From positions 1 to 64,000 of the forward strand of contig NZ_CP050975.2 of the NCBI RefSeq assembly GCF_012273515.2: a stretch of 64,000 nt of DNA, read 5' to 3'. The position numbers and the translations under genes are program-made. The notes below the pieces were generated by a model. The model worked only from the letters and a program-made list of their open reading frames with translations. It was not told the origin of the DNA and did no database searches. Positions 44,644-53,199 of the stretch are shown here, piece by piece; positions within the stretch are counted from its first letter, which is position 1, and every line of letters starts with the position of its first letter. The stretch comes from Streptomyces sp. RPA4-2. GTDB taxonomy: Bacteria > Actinomycetota > Actinomycetes > Streptomycetales > Streptomycetaceae.

Positions 44644-44899
44644 CAATACTCCGTACTGGGTGTGGGGGGATTAGGCGGGCCGATTGGGCCAGGATTTCGG
44701 GCGGCCCGAATGCTGTCGTCTACTGAGGTTCGTGCGCCGTGCACTCCGCCCCGACGGTTGTCGCAACGGAGTAATTAGGGGAGCGCACAAGGGGGCGGCG
44801 GACGGCAGCCCCAGTGGCCTGCCCACGCGGGATCCGGGCCGCTGGACTGGCTAGCGACGTTGGCGGGTCCAGCCTTTAGGCGGGATGAGGTGTGCGGTC

Positions 44900-45373
44900 T
44901 CAGCGGCCGGCGAGGCGCTTCTTCACTTCCTGGAGCACCCAGCCGTTGCCGTCCGGGTCGCTGAAGGTGAGGTATGAGCCGTAGGAGGCCCGCTCGGGGT
45001 GTCGACCAGTAATGCGCCGCTGTCCCTTGTCGTCGTGGACACACCGTCCGCCCTCGTGGCCGTGGTGGAGAAGGCCTCCCTCGTCGTGGAAGACCTCGCT
45101 CACCGGGATGCCGCGGTTGGCGAGCTCCCCGTGAGCCTCGTCGATGTCAGAAACGATGAGATACAGGCCCTGGAACGAACCCGGGGGGATGTTGGTCATC
45201 CCCTCGCCGAAGATGATCGCGCACTCAGAGCCGGGCGGGGTGAAGTGCACCGCCCGGAATTTGTCACTGGCCGTGTAGTCGACGTCGAGGCGGAAACCGA
45301 CCTTCTCGTAGAAAGCCTTGGCCCGGTCAACGTCGGAGACGGGCAGCACGATCATTTCGAACTTCAGATCCAT
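44900..45373 (-). CDS. VOC-family (glyoxalase/bleomycin resistance-like) protein
   Basis: A 157-aa single-module VOC protein. It starts MDLKFEMIVLPVSDVDRAKA with the first beta-alpha unit and ends YGSYLTFSDPDGNGWVLQEV. Conserved blocks are FYEKVGFRLDVDYTAS, VHFTPPGSECAIIFG and FQGLYLIVSDIDEAHGEL. The putative metal ligands are a His near VHFTP and the Glu in LQEV. It is about 70 percent identical to the gene at 46267-46737, so the two are recent paralogues. The substrate is unknown. Length and motifs are complete. Confidence 0.9.
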   Translation of the reverse strand: MDLKFEMIVLPVSDVDRAKAFYEKVGFRLDVDYTASDKFRAVHFTPPGSECAIIFGEGMTNIPPGSFQGLYLIVSDIDEAHGELANRGIPVSEVFHDEGGLLHHGHEGGRCVHDDKGQRRITGRHPERASYGSYLTFSDPDGNGWVLQEVKKRLAGR

Positions 45374-45824
45374 GGGGATGTCCTTGGTGTTTTGAATTCC
45401 TAATGTTGCGAATGCCGCAGTGCGTAACCAGTTCATCTGGTGTGAAGGCTGTGGAGCGGCGAGTGCGGCCCGGCTGTCGCAACGGACAAACAGATCGGGC
45501 GGATGGGGCAGCCGATCCAGTCGGGCTCAACCCACACAGGAAACGTACCCGGCAGATACCTTTGACGCAAGTAAAGTTTGCCATCGTAACGTTCGGTAAG
45601 GCCTTTGCGTTTTCCGGAAATAAAAAGGGTGTGGGCGCCTATGGCAACCATTGACCCAAGAGTTGTGCCGTAATCCCCGATGGATCGGCGCGCGGCGTCG
45701 GCTGGGTGCATCGCAAGGCGGAGGGTCGTCCTCATACCGGCGTATTCGGGCGATCCGGCAATGCGGCGAGGTGCCGTAGCTGCCGCCCTGCGCCCGCCCG
45801 GGGATTGCGGGACAGCCCTTCAGC
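45374..45824. other. 450-bp gap upstream of the first VOC gene
   Basis: No conserved gene. A minus frame at 45433-45735 is open but unrecognised. Promoter sequence of the VOC gene should lie close to 45380-45420. Confidence 0.35.
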
Positions 45825-45858
45825 CCGGACTGTAAATCCGGAGGGGTTCGAATCCGGC
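45825..45858 (+). other. tRNA-Tyr-like anticodon arm fused to ISL3 debris
   Basis: CCGGA-CTGTAAA-TCCGG at 45825-45841 folds as a perfect 5-bp anticodon arm with a 7-nt loop and anticodon GTA, as in tRNA-Tyr. TTCGAAT at 45847-45853 looks like a T loop, but its stem pairs only partly, and no acceptor or D arm is found. The sequence next to it belongs to an ISL3-type transposase. It is a fragment or a coincidence, not a functional tRNA. Confidence 0.35.
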
Positions 45859-46060
45859 ATGGCCGTGCATCTGCCGCATGATCCGCTTGGTGTGGGTGTT
45901 GACCCCTTCGGTGCGGCCGTTGCTCCAGGGCAGGGTCAGGCCGGCGTTGACTGCAGCACGGTCGCTTTTAAGGCCGTTGCAGAAGCTGTGCAGGTGGAGA
46001 AGGTCTGCGCCGCGGGTCCGGCCGATCCACTCGGTGAGGGGCCGCGGCACCGCACGGGGT
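45835..46060 (-). pseudogene. ISL3-family transposase C-terminal fragment
   Basis: The minus frame reads PLTEWIGRTRGADLLHLHSF, then CNGLKSDRAAVNAGLTLPWS and NGRTEGVNTHTKRIMRQMHG, the C-terminal region of ISL3 transposases with the last catalytic Glu. It loses resemblance after HGHAGFE, where the tRNA-like sequence begins. The upstream part is missing. Confidence 0.8.
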
Positions 46061-46266
46061 CGAGCGGGCGGGGTCACGGGATGGGACGGCCCCGGCGGCA
46101 AAGCCGTCTCCCGGCGCCCACGCCGGCCGCTGATCCGCAGTGGCAGCGGGACGGCCGGGCGGCGGACAGCACCCCTGCGCTCGCCCGGTGGTCCGGTGCC
46201 GGCGCTCGGCCGGACTGCGACAGCCGCTGGGGGACGGCAGCTCTCGGACGATAACTTCTGGGGTTG

Positions 46267-46737
46267 TCAGCGGCCGGGCTGGCGCTGCGTGATCTCCTGG
46301 AGCACCCAGCCGTTGCCGTCCGGGTCGCTGAAGGTGAGGAAGGAGCCGTAGGAGGCGCGCTCGGGGTGCAGGCCGGCCAGCCGCTCCTGGCCGGGGGATC
46401 GGTGGGTGACGTCCCCGTCCTCGTGGCCGTGGAAAAAGAGGTTGGCGTCGTGGAAGATCTCGCTGACTTCGATGCCGCGGCCGACGAGTTCCGCGTGGGC
46501 TTCCTCGATGTCGGAGACGATGAGATACAGGCCCTGGAACGAGCCGGGTGCGATGGGTGTCATCCCCTCGCCGAAGATGATCGAGCACTCGGAGCCGGGC
46601 GGCGTGAAGTGCACAGCTCGGAAGTCCTCGCTGGCCGTGTAGTCGACGTCCAGGCGGAATCCGACCTTCTCGTAGAAGGCCTTGGCCCGGTCGATGTCGG
46701 AGACGGGCATCACGATCATTTCGAGCTTCAGTTCCAT
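46267..46737 (-). CDS. VOC-family protein, paralogue of the gene at 44900-45373
   Basis: A 156-aa VOC protein starting MELKLEMIVMPVSDIDRAKA and ending YGSFLTFSDPDGNGWVLQEI plus TQRQPGR. It shares all blocks with its paralogue, including FYEKVGFRLDVDYTAS and FGEGMT. The main difference is the loop after FHDANLFFHGHEDGDVTHRS. The sequences just upstream of both starts are also similar (GGGGATGTCCTTG), so the duplication included the leader. ISL3 debris lies between the copies. Confidence 0.9.
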   Translation of the reverse strand: MELKLEMIVMPVSDIDRAKAFYEKVGFRLDVDYTASEDFRAVHFTPPGSECSIIFGEGMTPIAPGSFQGLYLIVSDIEEAHAELVGRGIEVSEIFHDANLFFHGHEDGDVTHRSPGQERLAGLHPERASYGSFLTFSDPDGNGWVLQEITQRQPGR

Positions 46738-47440
46738 GGGGATGTCCTTGTTTCTTGACTTCGGTGGAATATTCCCCATGCGTCACCAGAGTGGCGAACG
46801 GGGTTTCGTGCCTTGGTCGGCGAGGTCGGTGAAGCCTGCGGGCTCTGTGCTGACCTGCAATCCAGAGAACCAGCCGGAAAGGCGTCTGTGGGCGGTCAAA
46901 CAGGCCTATCTCGGTCATGGTCTGCTGGTCCAGGTACTGGCAGGCCCCCTTTCCCTGTCGCTGAGCGACCGCCCATGCACAACGCAGCTTGATCCTCGGC
47001 AAGGCGGAAACGGCGAAAGGTCGTCGACGCGGCCACGGGCCGATGCCTGGACGACAGCAAGGAATTCGGATCCACCGCCGACCCGCCGGCGAGGTCATGC
47101 GCGCCCGCTGCTCGGGTCCTGCGCGCAGATGGTCTGTGGGCCCAACAGGCTTGGCCGTTACGGCAGTCCGCGCCAGCAGCTGCCGGTCGCCTGTTCGGCC
47201 GTGACGGTACACGCAGCCTCGGCCGACGCATTTCCGCATGTCCCGGTAGCGTGATCACATCCCGCGCGGATCGGGTATAGGCAGGTAGCGGTCCGACGGG
47301 AAGCGGGAAGGTTCCACTTCACTTTTTTAGAGCGACTGTTTCAGGAATTTCCCTTTTACAATGACAAGGATTGGCTTATGCGGCGGAATTAATCCACTGT
47401 GGGTTTGCCGGAGCGGCGCGTTGAGGGCTAGCCTCAACAT
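46738..47440. other. 700-bp gap before the XRE regulator
   Basis: No protein family is recognised in either strand. The segment 47310-47380 is AT-richer (CTTTTTTAGAGCG, TTTCCCTTTTACAATGAC) and probably holds the promoter of the downstream regulator. Confidence 0.4.
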
Positions 47441-48382
47441 ATGGGCACGACGTCGTCCGGTTCAGATGACAACAAAGAGCTGAGCGATTTTCTGCGCTCG
47501 CGGCGCGCCCGCGTGACTCCTGGGCAGGTCGGTGTCACACCGGGGGCGAGCCGCCGTGTTCCGGGACTCCGCCGTGAGGAGGTCGCGCTCCTGGCCGGAT
47601 TGAGCGCGGACTACTACATCCGCCTGGAACGCGGGCGGGTCGCCAACGCCTCGGAAGCGGTGCTGGAGGCCGTAGCCCGCGCTCTGCGGCTGGATGATGT
47701 CGAGCGTGCGCATCTGTTCGCCCTGGCCAGGCCGCAGTCCGTGGCCAGAGTGAGTCGGCCCGCCGCTCCGTGGCGAGTGCGTCCGGGTGTGTACGCGCTG
47801 CTTGAGGTTCTTCGGGACATTCCCGCCATGATTCTGGACGGCCGTATGGACGTCCTTGCCGTGAACCGAATGGCGTGCGCGATGTATGTTGATTTCGATG
47901 CCGTGCCGGCCCGCGAGCGCAATCTGGCGCGTTATATATTTCTCGACCCCGCGGCGCGTGAGCTATTTGTCGACTGGGACATGGCCGCGCGGATGGTCGT
48001 CACAGGGTTGCACCTGTATGCGGGTCGGCATCCGAACGATCCGCGACTGACCGAGCTGATTGATCAGCTGTCGGCCGTGGACGAAGACTTTCGCCGATGG
48101 TGGGCCGCACAGGATGTGGAGGAATACTCCCACGGCACCAGGCACTACCGGCACCCTCTGATTGGCGAAGTCACCCTGGACTATGAGTCCCTTGTCTTTC
48201 CCGGTGATCCGGACCAGTGGCTGTTCGTGAGTACAGCTCAACCCGGCTCCCCGTCCTCCGAAGCCTTGCGGACACTCGCCAGCCGGATCGGTGACCTGGA
48301 CGCCGCGGGACGGACAGGTTCTGTGGGCAACCCCGAGCGACCGTCCGACCGTCTGTTCCAAGATCGCCGGGAAAAGGGTTGA
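47441..48382 (+). CDS. XRE-family regulator with MmyB-like domain
   Basis: A 313-aa regulator. The N-terminal HTH is PGLRREEVALLAGLSADYYI then RLERGRVANASEAVLEAVAR. The C-terminal MmyB-like ligand domain covers about residues 110-285 (MILDGRMDVLAVNRMACAMY, VDWDMAARMVVTGLHLYAGR, YRHPLIGEVTLDYESLVFPG). Such regulators often repress a divergent short-chain dehydrogenase gene, which is absent here. A fatty-acid-like ligand has been proposed for MmyB. The ATG start fits the family. Confidence 0.92.
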   Translation: MGTTSSGSDDNKELSDFLRSRRARVTPGQVGVTPGASRRVPGLRREEVALLAGLSADYYIRLERGRVANASEAVLEAVARALRLDDVERAHLFALARPQSVARVSRPAAPWRVRPGVYALLEVLRDIPAMILDGRMDVLAVNRMACAMYVDFDAVPARERNLARYIFLDPAARELFVDWDMAARMVVTGLHLYAGRHPNDPRLTELIDQLSAVDEDFRRWWAAQDVEEYSHGTRHYRHPLIGEVTLDYESLVFPGDPDQWLFVSTAQPGSPSSEALRTLASRIGDLDAAGRTGSVGNPERPSDRLFQDRREKG

Positions 48383-48787
48383 TGCCGGACGGTCTACCGC
48401 ACGCCCCTCACAGGCCGCCGTGCAGGATTCACGTGGCCCGGCCGCAATGCAGTATTCGCTCCGTGTCGCCGCCTGGCTCGTCGCGGCGGGCGAAGTGCCG
48501 GCCCTGGCCGGCACCGCCGCGTCCCGGGTCCGTTCGTACCGCAGCGGGCACTCGACGGGTCGGCCGAGGACGACGACGGGGGCAGGGCTGACCGGCGGGA
48601 GCCGACCAGGGCGTGATCAGTTGGCGCGCCTCCGCTTCGTCAGCCGCTTCCCAACGGTCGTGGTCCGCTTCCGGGGAGCGCAGGGGCTCGATGCCGGTGA
48701 CCTTGACCGCCCTGGCGAACTCGGCGTCTATCCGCTCCTGCACAGCGCGCGGGCGGCCGAGTTCGCCGCTCCGGGTGCGCGACGGTT
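48383..48787. other. 400-bp gap
   Basis: A minus frame reading QERIDAEFARAVKVTGIEPL then EADHDRWEAADEAEARQLIT (about 48740-48610) looks coding by composition but has no start, stop or family I can defend. It may be a gene remnant upstream of nothing. Confidence 0.35.
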
Positions 48788-49339
48788 TCAGCTCGGGCGC
48801 ATCAGGATCGCGCTTGCGACAACGTCGAAGAGGTGATCGGCGCGTGGTGCGAGCGAGCGTTGATCGCCGAGCCAGGCGAGCGCTTCTACCAGCGCGAACA
48901 AGTCGGTGCCGTCGATGTCGGTCCGCGCCTTGCCCGCGGACTGGGCGCGGGTGAGGAGGCGTGCACCGGCCGCACGCAGGGTGACGCACGAAGCGTGGAG
49001 TGCGGACTCGGTGTCCTCGATCGCGGCTGCCATCAACACGACCGCGCCCCGGTACTCGGTTGTCCACGCGACGCAGTCGCGCAGCCATGAAACGAGAGCA
49101 TCGTCGGGAGAGCCGGATGTCTCGAGGGCGCTTGCCTTGGCGGTCAGCTCGTCGAAGCTCGTGTGGAGCAGGGCGTCGAGCAGCGCCTCGCGCGTCGGGA
49201 AGTGCCGCAGCAGTGTCGCGAGTCCGACGTCGGCCCTGCGCGCGATGTCCCGCAGTGACACGTCGACGCCCTGCTCGCTGATGGCGGTGCCCGCTACTGC
49301 GAGCAGGTGCTCACGGTTCTTCCTGGCGTCGGCGCGCAT
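48788..49339 (-). CDS. TetR-family repressor
   Basis: A 183-aa TetR regulator. The N-terminal HTH is NREHLLAVAGTAISEQGVDV then SLRDIARRADVGLATLLRHF. The C-terminal helical ligand domain ends DHLFDVVASAILMRPS. It diverges from an MDR oxidoreductase gene with a 110-bp intergenic that holds two overlapping operator-like dyads, so it most likely represses that gene and itself. Confidence 0.92.
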   Translation of the reverse strand: MRADARKNREHLLAVAGTAISEQGVDVSLRDIARRADVGLATLLRHFPTREALLDALLHTSFDELTAKASALETSGSPDDALVSWLRDCVAWTTEYRGAVVLMAAAIEDTESALHASCVTLRAAGARLLTRAQSAGKARTDIDGTDLFALVEALAWLGDQRSLAPRADHLFDVVASAILMRPS

Positions 49340-49357
49340 CTGTCCCCCTTGACTATC

Positions 49358-49416
49358 CGGATCAGTGGTCCATATATTCGGATCAGTGGTCCGGATATAT
49401 GGACCACTGATCCGAA
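49358..49416. promoter_or_regulatory. Operator array between tetR and the MDR oxidoreductase gene
   Basis: CGGATCAGTGGTCC occurs directly repeated (about 49358-49372 and 49379-49392), and its complement GGACCACTGATCCG lies at 49401-49414. GGATCAGTGGTCCATATAT (49359-49377) is the exact complement of ATATATGGACCACTGATCC (49395-49413). The dyads cover the shared promoter region and are the expected binding site of the adjacent TetR protein. Confidence 0.8.
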
Positions 49417-49449
49417 TGAGTCTATCCGCAGCGCGGACAGGAGAGAACG

Positions 49450-50460
49450 ATGCCGATACACACGATGAAGGCGATCCGGCTCCATGGGCACGGCGGCCCT
49501 GAAGTTCTGCGTTACGACGAGGTGCCGATTCCCGAGCCGGGGCCGGGTGAGGTGCTCGTTCGCGTGCACGCGGTCGGCATCAACCCCCCTGACTGGTACC
49601 TGCGCGACGGGATGTCCAACCTGCCTCCGGAGACGAGGCCGAAGTTCAGTCTGCCCACGATCCCGGGGACGGACCTGTCGGGCGTCATCGAGGCTGTCGC
49701 CGAGGATGTGGACGGCTTCTCCGTCGGCGACGAAGTCTTCGGCCTCCTCCGCTTCCCCGGCTTCGAGGGCAGCACCTATGCCGAGTACGTGGCCGCGCCC
49801 GCGTCGGACCTCACACTCAAGCCCGCCGGCATCGACCACGTGCACGCCGCCGGGGCACCCATGTCCGGACTCACCGCGTGGCAGTACCTGATCGAGCTCG
49901 GACACGATCACCCGTCGCCCTTCCAGGCGGCGCAGCATCGTCCGGTGCCGCTCGACGCCCGTACGACGGTGCTCATCAACGGCGCCGCGGGCGGCGTGGG
50001 GCACTTCGCGCTCCAACTGGCGAAATGGAAGGGTGCACGTGTCATCGCGGTGGCGTCGGGCGCGCATGAATCGTTCCTGCGCGAGCTCGGCGCCGACGAG
50101 TTCATCGACTACACCAAGAGCCGCCCCGAAGAACTCGTGCACGACGTCGACCTCGTTCTCGACGCCGTCGGGGGCCCCGACAGCAAGCGCTTCTTGCACA
50201 CGCTCAAGCGCGGCGGCTCCCAGTTCCCCGTGTTCTTCGGCGAATTCGACGAAGAAGAGAACACGACGCTGGGCGTCACCGTCACGGGTACCACGGTCCG
50301 CTCGAACAGTGCGCAGCTCGCCGAACTGGGACGCCTGCTCGACACGGGCACGGTCCGCGTCGCGATCGACAGCACGTTCGCACTCGCGGACGCCCGAGCC
50401 GCACACGAACGCGCCGCCCGAGGACACATCCAGGGCAAGCTCGTGCTCACGGTCGCCTAG
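49450..50460 (+). CDS. MDR-superfamily NADP-dependent oxidoreductase (quinone reductase-like)
   Basis: A 336-aa zinc-free medium-chain reductase. The GroES-like N-domain is MKAIRLHGHGGPEVLRYDEV through IPGTDLSGVIEAV. The Rossmann motif TTVLINGAAGGVGHFALQLA is at about residues 175-195 (GAAGGVG for NADPH). No zinc-binding Cys cluster is present. The family reduces quinones or enones. Its expression is probably induced by the ligand of the divergent TetR protein. Confidence 0.92.
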   Translation: MPIHTMKAIRLHGHGGPEVLRYDEVPIPEPGPGEVLVRVHAVGINPPDWYLRDGMSNLPPETRPKFSLPTIPGTDLSGVIEAVAEDVDGFSVGDEVFGLLRFPGFEGSTYAEYVAAPASDLTLKPAGIDHVHAAGAPMSGLTAWQYLIELGHDHPSPFQAAQHRPVPLDARTTVLINGAAGGVGHFALQLAKWKGARVIAVASGAHESFLRELGADEFIDYTKSRPEELVHDVDLVLDAVGGPDSKRFLHTLKRGGSQFPVFFGEFDEEENTTLGVTVTGTTVRSNSAQLAELGRLLDTGTVRVAIDSTFALADARAAHERAARGHIQGKLVLTVA

Positions 50461-51034
50461 CCTCGACTCGCCAACGGGATTCGGCCGCTTGCCTGATCGG
50501 CAGTTTGCCCGTCATGTCCCCGGCTCGTACGTCGGCAGCCGTCCCTTCCGGATCCCAGCACGATGCACTGCGCCGGCAGTCGGATCGGCCTGTGCGGGAT
50601 GCCGGCGGCAGACCCGGCGCTACGGTCCCGGAGACTCCCTTGTGCACCTGGTGCATAACTGATCAGCAGGCGCGGTGGGGGACCGGCGTTCGTTTCAAAT
50701 GCACCCGCGGGTAAGTCCGGTCGCCGATGGTTCGCGGCGCAGGTGGGTCAGGTCGATGCCGGTGGTGTCCACGCGACAGGCCGATCTGCAAGCGGTCGAC
50801 CGCACGCGCGTACGAGCCGTGCGTCTCGCCGTGCATCGGGCGGGACAGCAGCGCATCGAACGCATCGGGCTCCGCCTCGGCCGAACCGAACACGACCCTC
50901 CGCTGCGCGTGGTGGGCATCTGCCCGGGGTCTGCGGCGGGTCGTCGCCGACGAGCGCCGTCGGCCCGCTGACGGGTCGGCGGCGCTCGTCGCGGCCAACG
51001 GTGCCGCGCTTGGCGAGCGCAGGTCAGGGCGTCT
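50461..51034. other. 570-bp gap with gene debris
   Basis: No intact gene. Minus frames are open but unrecognised; part may be decayed sequence linked to the 6-phosphogluconate dehydrogenase fragment just to the right. Confidence 0.35.
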
Positions 51035-51300
51035 ATCGGGCGCGGTGTTCGGTGCGCTGATAGGTGCGGGCGCCGAAGTGGTCGCGGCGGCCCTGGATGA
51101 GGGCTGCGGGCAGGCGTTCGGTGCGCAGGGGGTCGAAGTGGGCAAGCGCGGCGGACATGCCGGGGGCCGGGCACCGTCGCGTGCGGCGGTGGCCCGGCAC
51201 GGCCCGCCACGCCCACTGGGCCTGGCCGATTTCCTCGGCGAAGTGGAGGTCTCGCAGGAGGCTGGTCAGGCCGATCAGCCTTGCAGCGAGTGTGTCCAGT
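51035..51300 (-). pseudogene. gnd: 6-phosphogluconate dehydrogenase C-terminal fragment
   Basis: The minus frame contains SAALAHFDPLRTERLPAALI then QGRRDHFGARTYQRT, the last 40 residues of NADP-dependent 6-phosphogluconate dehydrogenase, where QGQRDFFGAHTYRRTD is the usual form. The adjoining upstream residues (LHFAEEIGQAQWAWRAV) suggest a little more of the enzyme out of frame. The NADP-binding part is absent, so this is a relic. Confidence 0.75.
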
Positions 51301-51330
51301 CCTGCGCCTGTCGCGGCCGGGCCGTCCATC

Positions 51331-51434
51331 GCGAACGCCTCAGCTCCACGTCCCGCGCGAACGCCTCAGCTCCACGTCCCGCGCGAACGCCTCAGCTCCA
51401 CGTCCCGCGCGAACGCCTCAGCTTCACGTCCCGC
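51331..51434. repeat. Four tandem 26-bp repeats
   Basis: Units of 26 bp, starting CGCGAACGCCTCAGCTCCAC, occupy 51331-51356, 51357-51382, 51383-51408 and 51409-51434. The first three are identical and the fourth has one change (TTCAC for TCCAC). There are no spacers. The array ends 18 bp before the stop of the next tetR gene and may affect its 3' end. Confidence 0.9.
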
Positions 51435-51451
51435 AGCGGCCCTGAATCGCA

Positions 51452-52060
51452 TCAGTCGAGGGCGTGGCTGCGGCCGGTCTGCAGGATCTCGTCGGAGAGC
51501 TCGGGCTCGATGCGGCGTACGGCGCGGGCGAGCATCAGCGCGCCGACCATTTCGCTGAGCAGGCGGACGGCTCTGTGGCGGGCCTCGGCCGGGTCGAGCT
51601 CGTGGCCCTCCTCCTCGGCTTCGCGCAGGAACTCGGTGGTGAAGCCGGTGAGGTAACCCTCGATGCCTTCGGCGTACGCGCTCTGCACGGCTTCGCTGTG
51701 CCGTCCGGCGTCGGTGACCAGGGAGGCGGAGGGACAGCCGCCGTCCGGGGCGTCACGGTGCGTGGTGGACAGATACCCGGCCACGACCTGCTCCAGCGGA
51801 GAGCCGGCCTGGCCCGGACCGTCCTCGATCGTCCGGGCCAGGACCCCGAGCGAGGCGGCGTAGGAGGCGCCGCACACCTCCACGGCCAGGTCGTTCTTGG
51901 AGGCGAAGTGGTTGTAGAAGCCGCCGTGGGTGAGTCCGGCTTCCTTCATCAACTCGGCGATGCCGACCGCGTCGATGCCCTGCGAGCGGAACATGCGGCT
52001 CGCCGCTTCGAGGATGTTCTGCCGGTTGCGGGCCTTGTCCTCCTTGGTGATCCGCGGCAT
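51452..52060 (-). CDS. TetR-family repressor
   Basis: A 202-aa TetR regulator starting MPRITKEDKARNRQNILEAA at ATG 52060 behind GAGAGG. The HTH is GIDAVGIAELMKEAGLTHGG then FYNHFASKNDLAVEV, the group that often controls enone or quinone reductases. An upstream ATG at 52093 is less likely. It diverges from a three-gene reductase operon, with two dyads in between. Confidence 0.92.
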   Translation of the reverse strand: MPRITKEDKARNRQNILEAASRMFRSQGIDAVGIAELMKEAGLTHGGFYNHFASKNDLAVEVCGASYAASLGVLARTIEDGPGQAGSPLEQVVAGYLSTTHRDAPDGGCPSASLVTDAGRHSEAVQSAYAEGIEGYLTGFTTEFLREAEEEGHELDPAEARHRAVRLLSEMVGALMLARAVRRIEPELSDEILQTGRSHALD

Positions 52061-52099
52061 GGCCGTCCTCTCGCGTCGCTCTCGATTTGACATTTTTTA

Positions 52100-52144
52100 A
52101 TGATGCCTCTCATCATAGCAGGAGTTTCAATGATGCTCATCATT
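52100..52144. promoter_or_regulatory. Two operator-like dyads in the tetR/oxidoreductase divergent promoter
   Basis: ATGATG-CCTCT-CATCAT at 52100-52116 and AATGATG-CT-CATCATT at 52129-52144 are perfect dyads of related sequence on the AT-rich divergent promoter. They are the likely sites of the adjacent TetR protein. The second lies 25 bp before the oxidoreductase start. Confidence 0.78.
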
Positions 52145-52168
52145 AATAGTTCGTGGAAGGAGAGCGCC

Positions 52169-53179
52169 ATGCGCGCCATCGCCTACGACCAGCACGGCGA
52201 AGCCGGGCAGGTACTACGCCTGAGCGAGCAGCCGGCCCCTGCTGCGCCCGCGGCCGGGCAGGTGCAGGTGCGGGTGCTGTCCCGGCCGATCCACCCCGGC
52301 GACCTGGCGGGAGTGGAGGGCCTTGCGGGTGGGCCGCGGCAGCGGTTCGCCACGCCACGGATTCCCGGCGTGGAGGGAATGGGCGTCATCGAGACCGTCG
52401 GCGAGGGTGTGCAGGACCTGCGGCCCGGTCAGCGGGTGGCGTTCTTCCCCGTGCCGGGCGCGTGGAGCGAACTCGTCACGGCGCCGACCGATCGTGTGGT
52501 GCCGGTACCCGAGGACCTCAGCGACGAGACCGCGGCTTTGATGCTGGTCAACCCGCTGACCCTGCTCTCCTTGCTGGGGGCGGTCGAGGACGCCCAGCAC
52601 GGCCAGGCCGGTCCGGTGGTGCAGACGGCCGCCGGTTCGTCGGTGGGAAAGCTGGTCAGCGCCGCAGCACTCAAGCACGGCATCCCGCTGGTCAACCTGG
52701 TACGCAGCGCCACGGGGGCGCAGACCTTGCGGCAACGCTTCCCCGGACTGCCGACCATCTCGACGGCCGACGCGGACTGGCGCACTCAGGTCCAGGACGC
52801 GACCGGCGGCCGGGGTGCCCAGGTCGTACTGGACGCGGTGGGCGGATCCATGACCGGTGAGCTGGCCGGACTGCTCACCGACGGCGGCACGCTGATCACC
52901 TACGGAGGACTCGGTTCCGGCAGCACGCCGCTGGAGTCGCTCGCGCTGACCCCGCGGGCCCTGACCGTGCGGGGCACGTCCATCTTCCACTGGATGGCCG
53001 CCCGCACGCCCGAGGAACGGGCCGAGGACGTCGCCTTCGCCACCCGTCTGGCCACGACCGCCCCGGAACTCTTCGAGGTCGCCGCCGGCTACGACCTCGC
53101 CGACTTCGCGAAGGCCATCGACCATGTCCGCCGCCCCGGCAAGAACGGAACCGTCCTGCTCACCAGCCCCGCACCCTGA
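52169..53179 (+). CDS. Zinc-binding-dehydrogenase-like MDR oxidoreductase
   Basis: A 336-aa member of the MDR superfamily. The N-domain runs MRAIAYDQHGEAGQVLRLSE through RIPGVEGMGVIETVGEGV. The Rossmann motif is VVQTAAGSSVGKLVSAAALK at about residues 147-166, where AAGSSVG replaces the usual AAGGVG. No zinc cysteines are seen. It is like 2-enoyl thioester or quinone reductases. GAAGGAGAG precedes ATG 52169. It is first in an apparent operon with the next two reductases (20 and 63 bp gaps). Confidence 0.9.
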   Translation: MRAIAYDQHGEAGQVLRLSEQPAPAAPAAGQVQVRVLSRPIHPGDLAGVEGLAGGPRQRFATPRIPGVEGMGVIETVGEGVQDLRPGQRVAFFPVPGAWSELVTAPTDRVVPVPEDLSDETAALMLVNPLTLLSLLGAVEDAQHGQAGPVVQTAAGSSVGKLVSAAALKHGIPLVNLVRSATGAQTLRQRFPGLPTISTADADWRTQVQDATGGRGAQVVLDAVGGSMTGELAGLLTDGGTLITYGGLGSGSTPLESLALTPRALTVRGTSIFHWMAARTPEERAEDVAFATRLATTAPELFEVAAGYDLADFAKAIDHVRRPGKNGTVLLTSPAP

Positions 53180-53199
53180 ACCCCACGAAGGGCACCGCC

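Noticed and set aside
45780..45860. Complete tRNA gene
   Set aside because: Only the anticodon arm and a T-like loop are found; no acceptor or D stem pairs.
51331..51434. Possible CRISPR array
   Set aside because: Repeats are directly tandem with no spacers and no cas genes are nearby.
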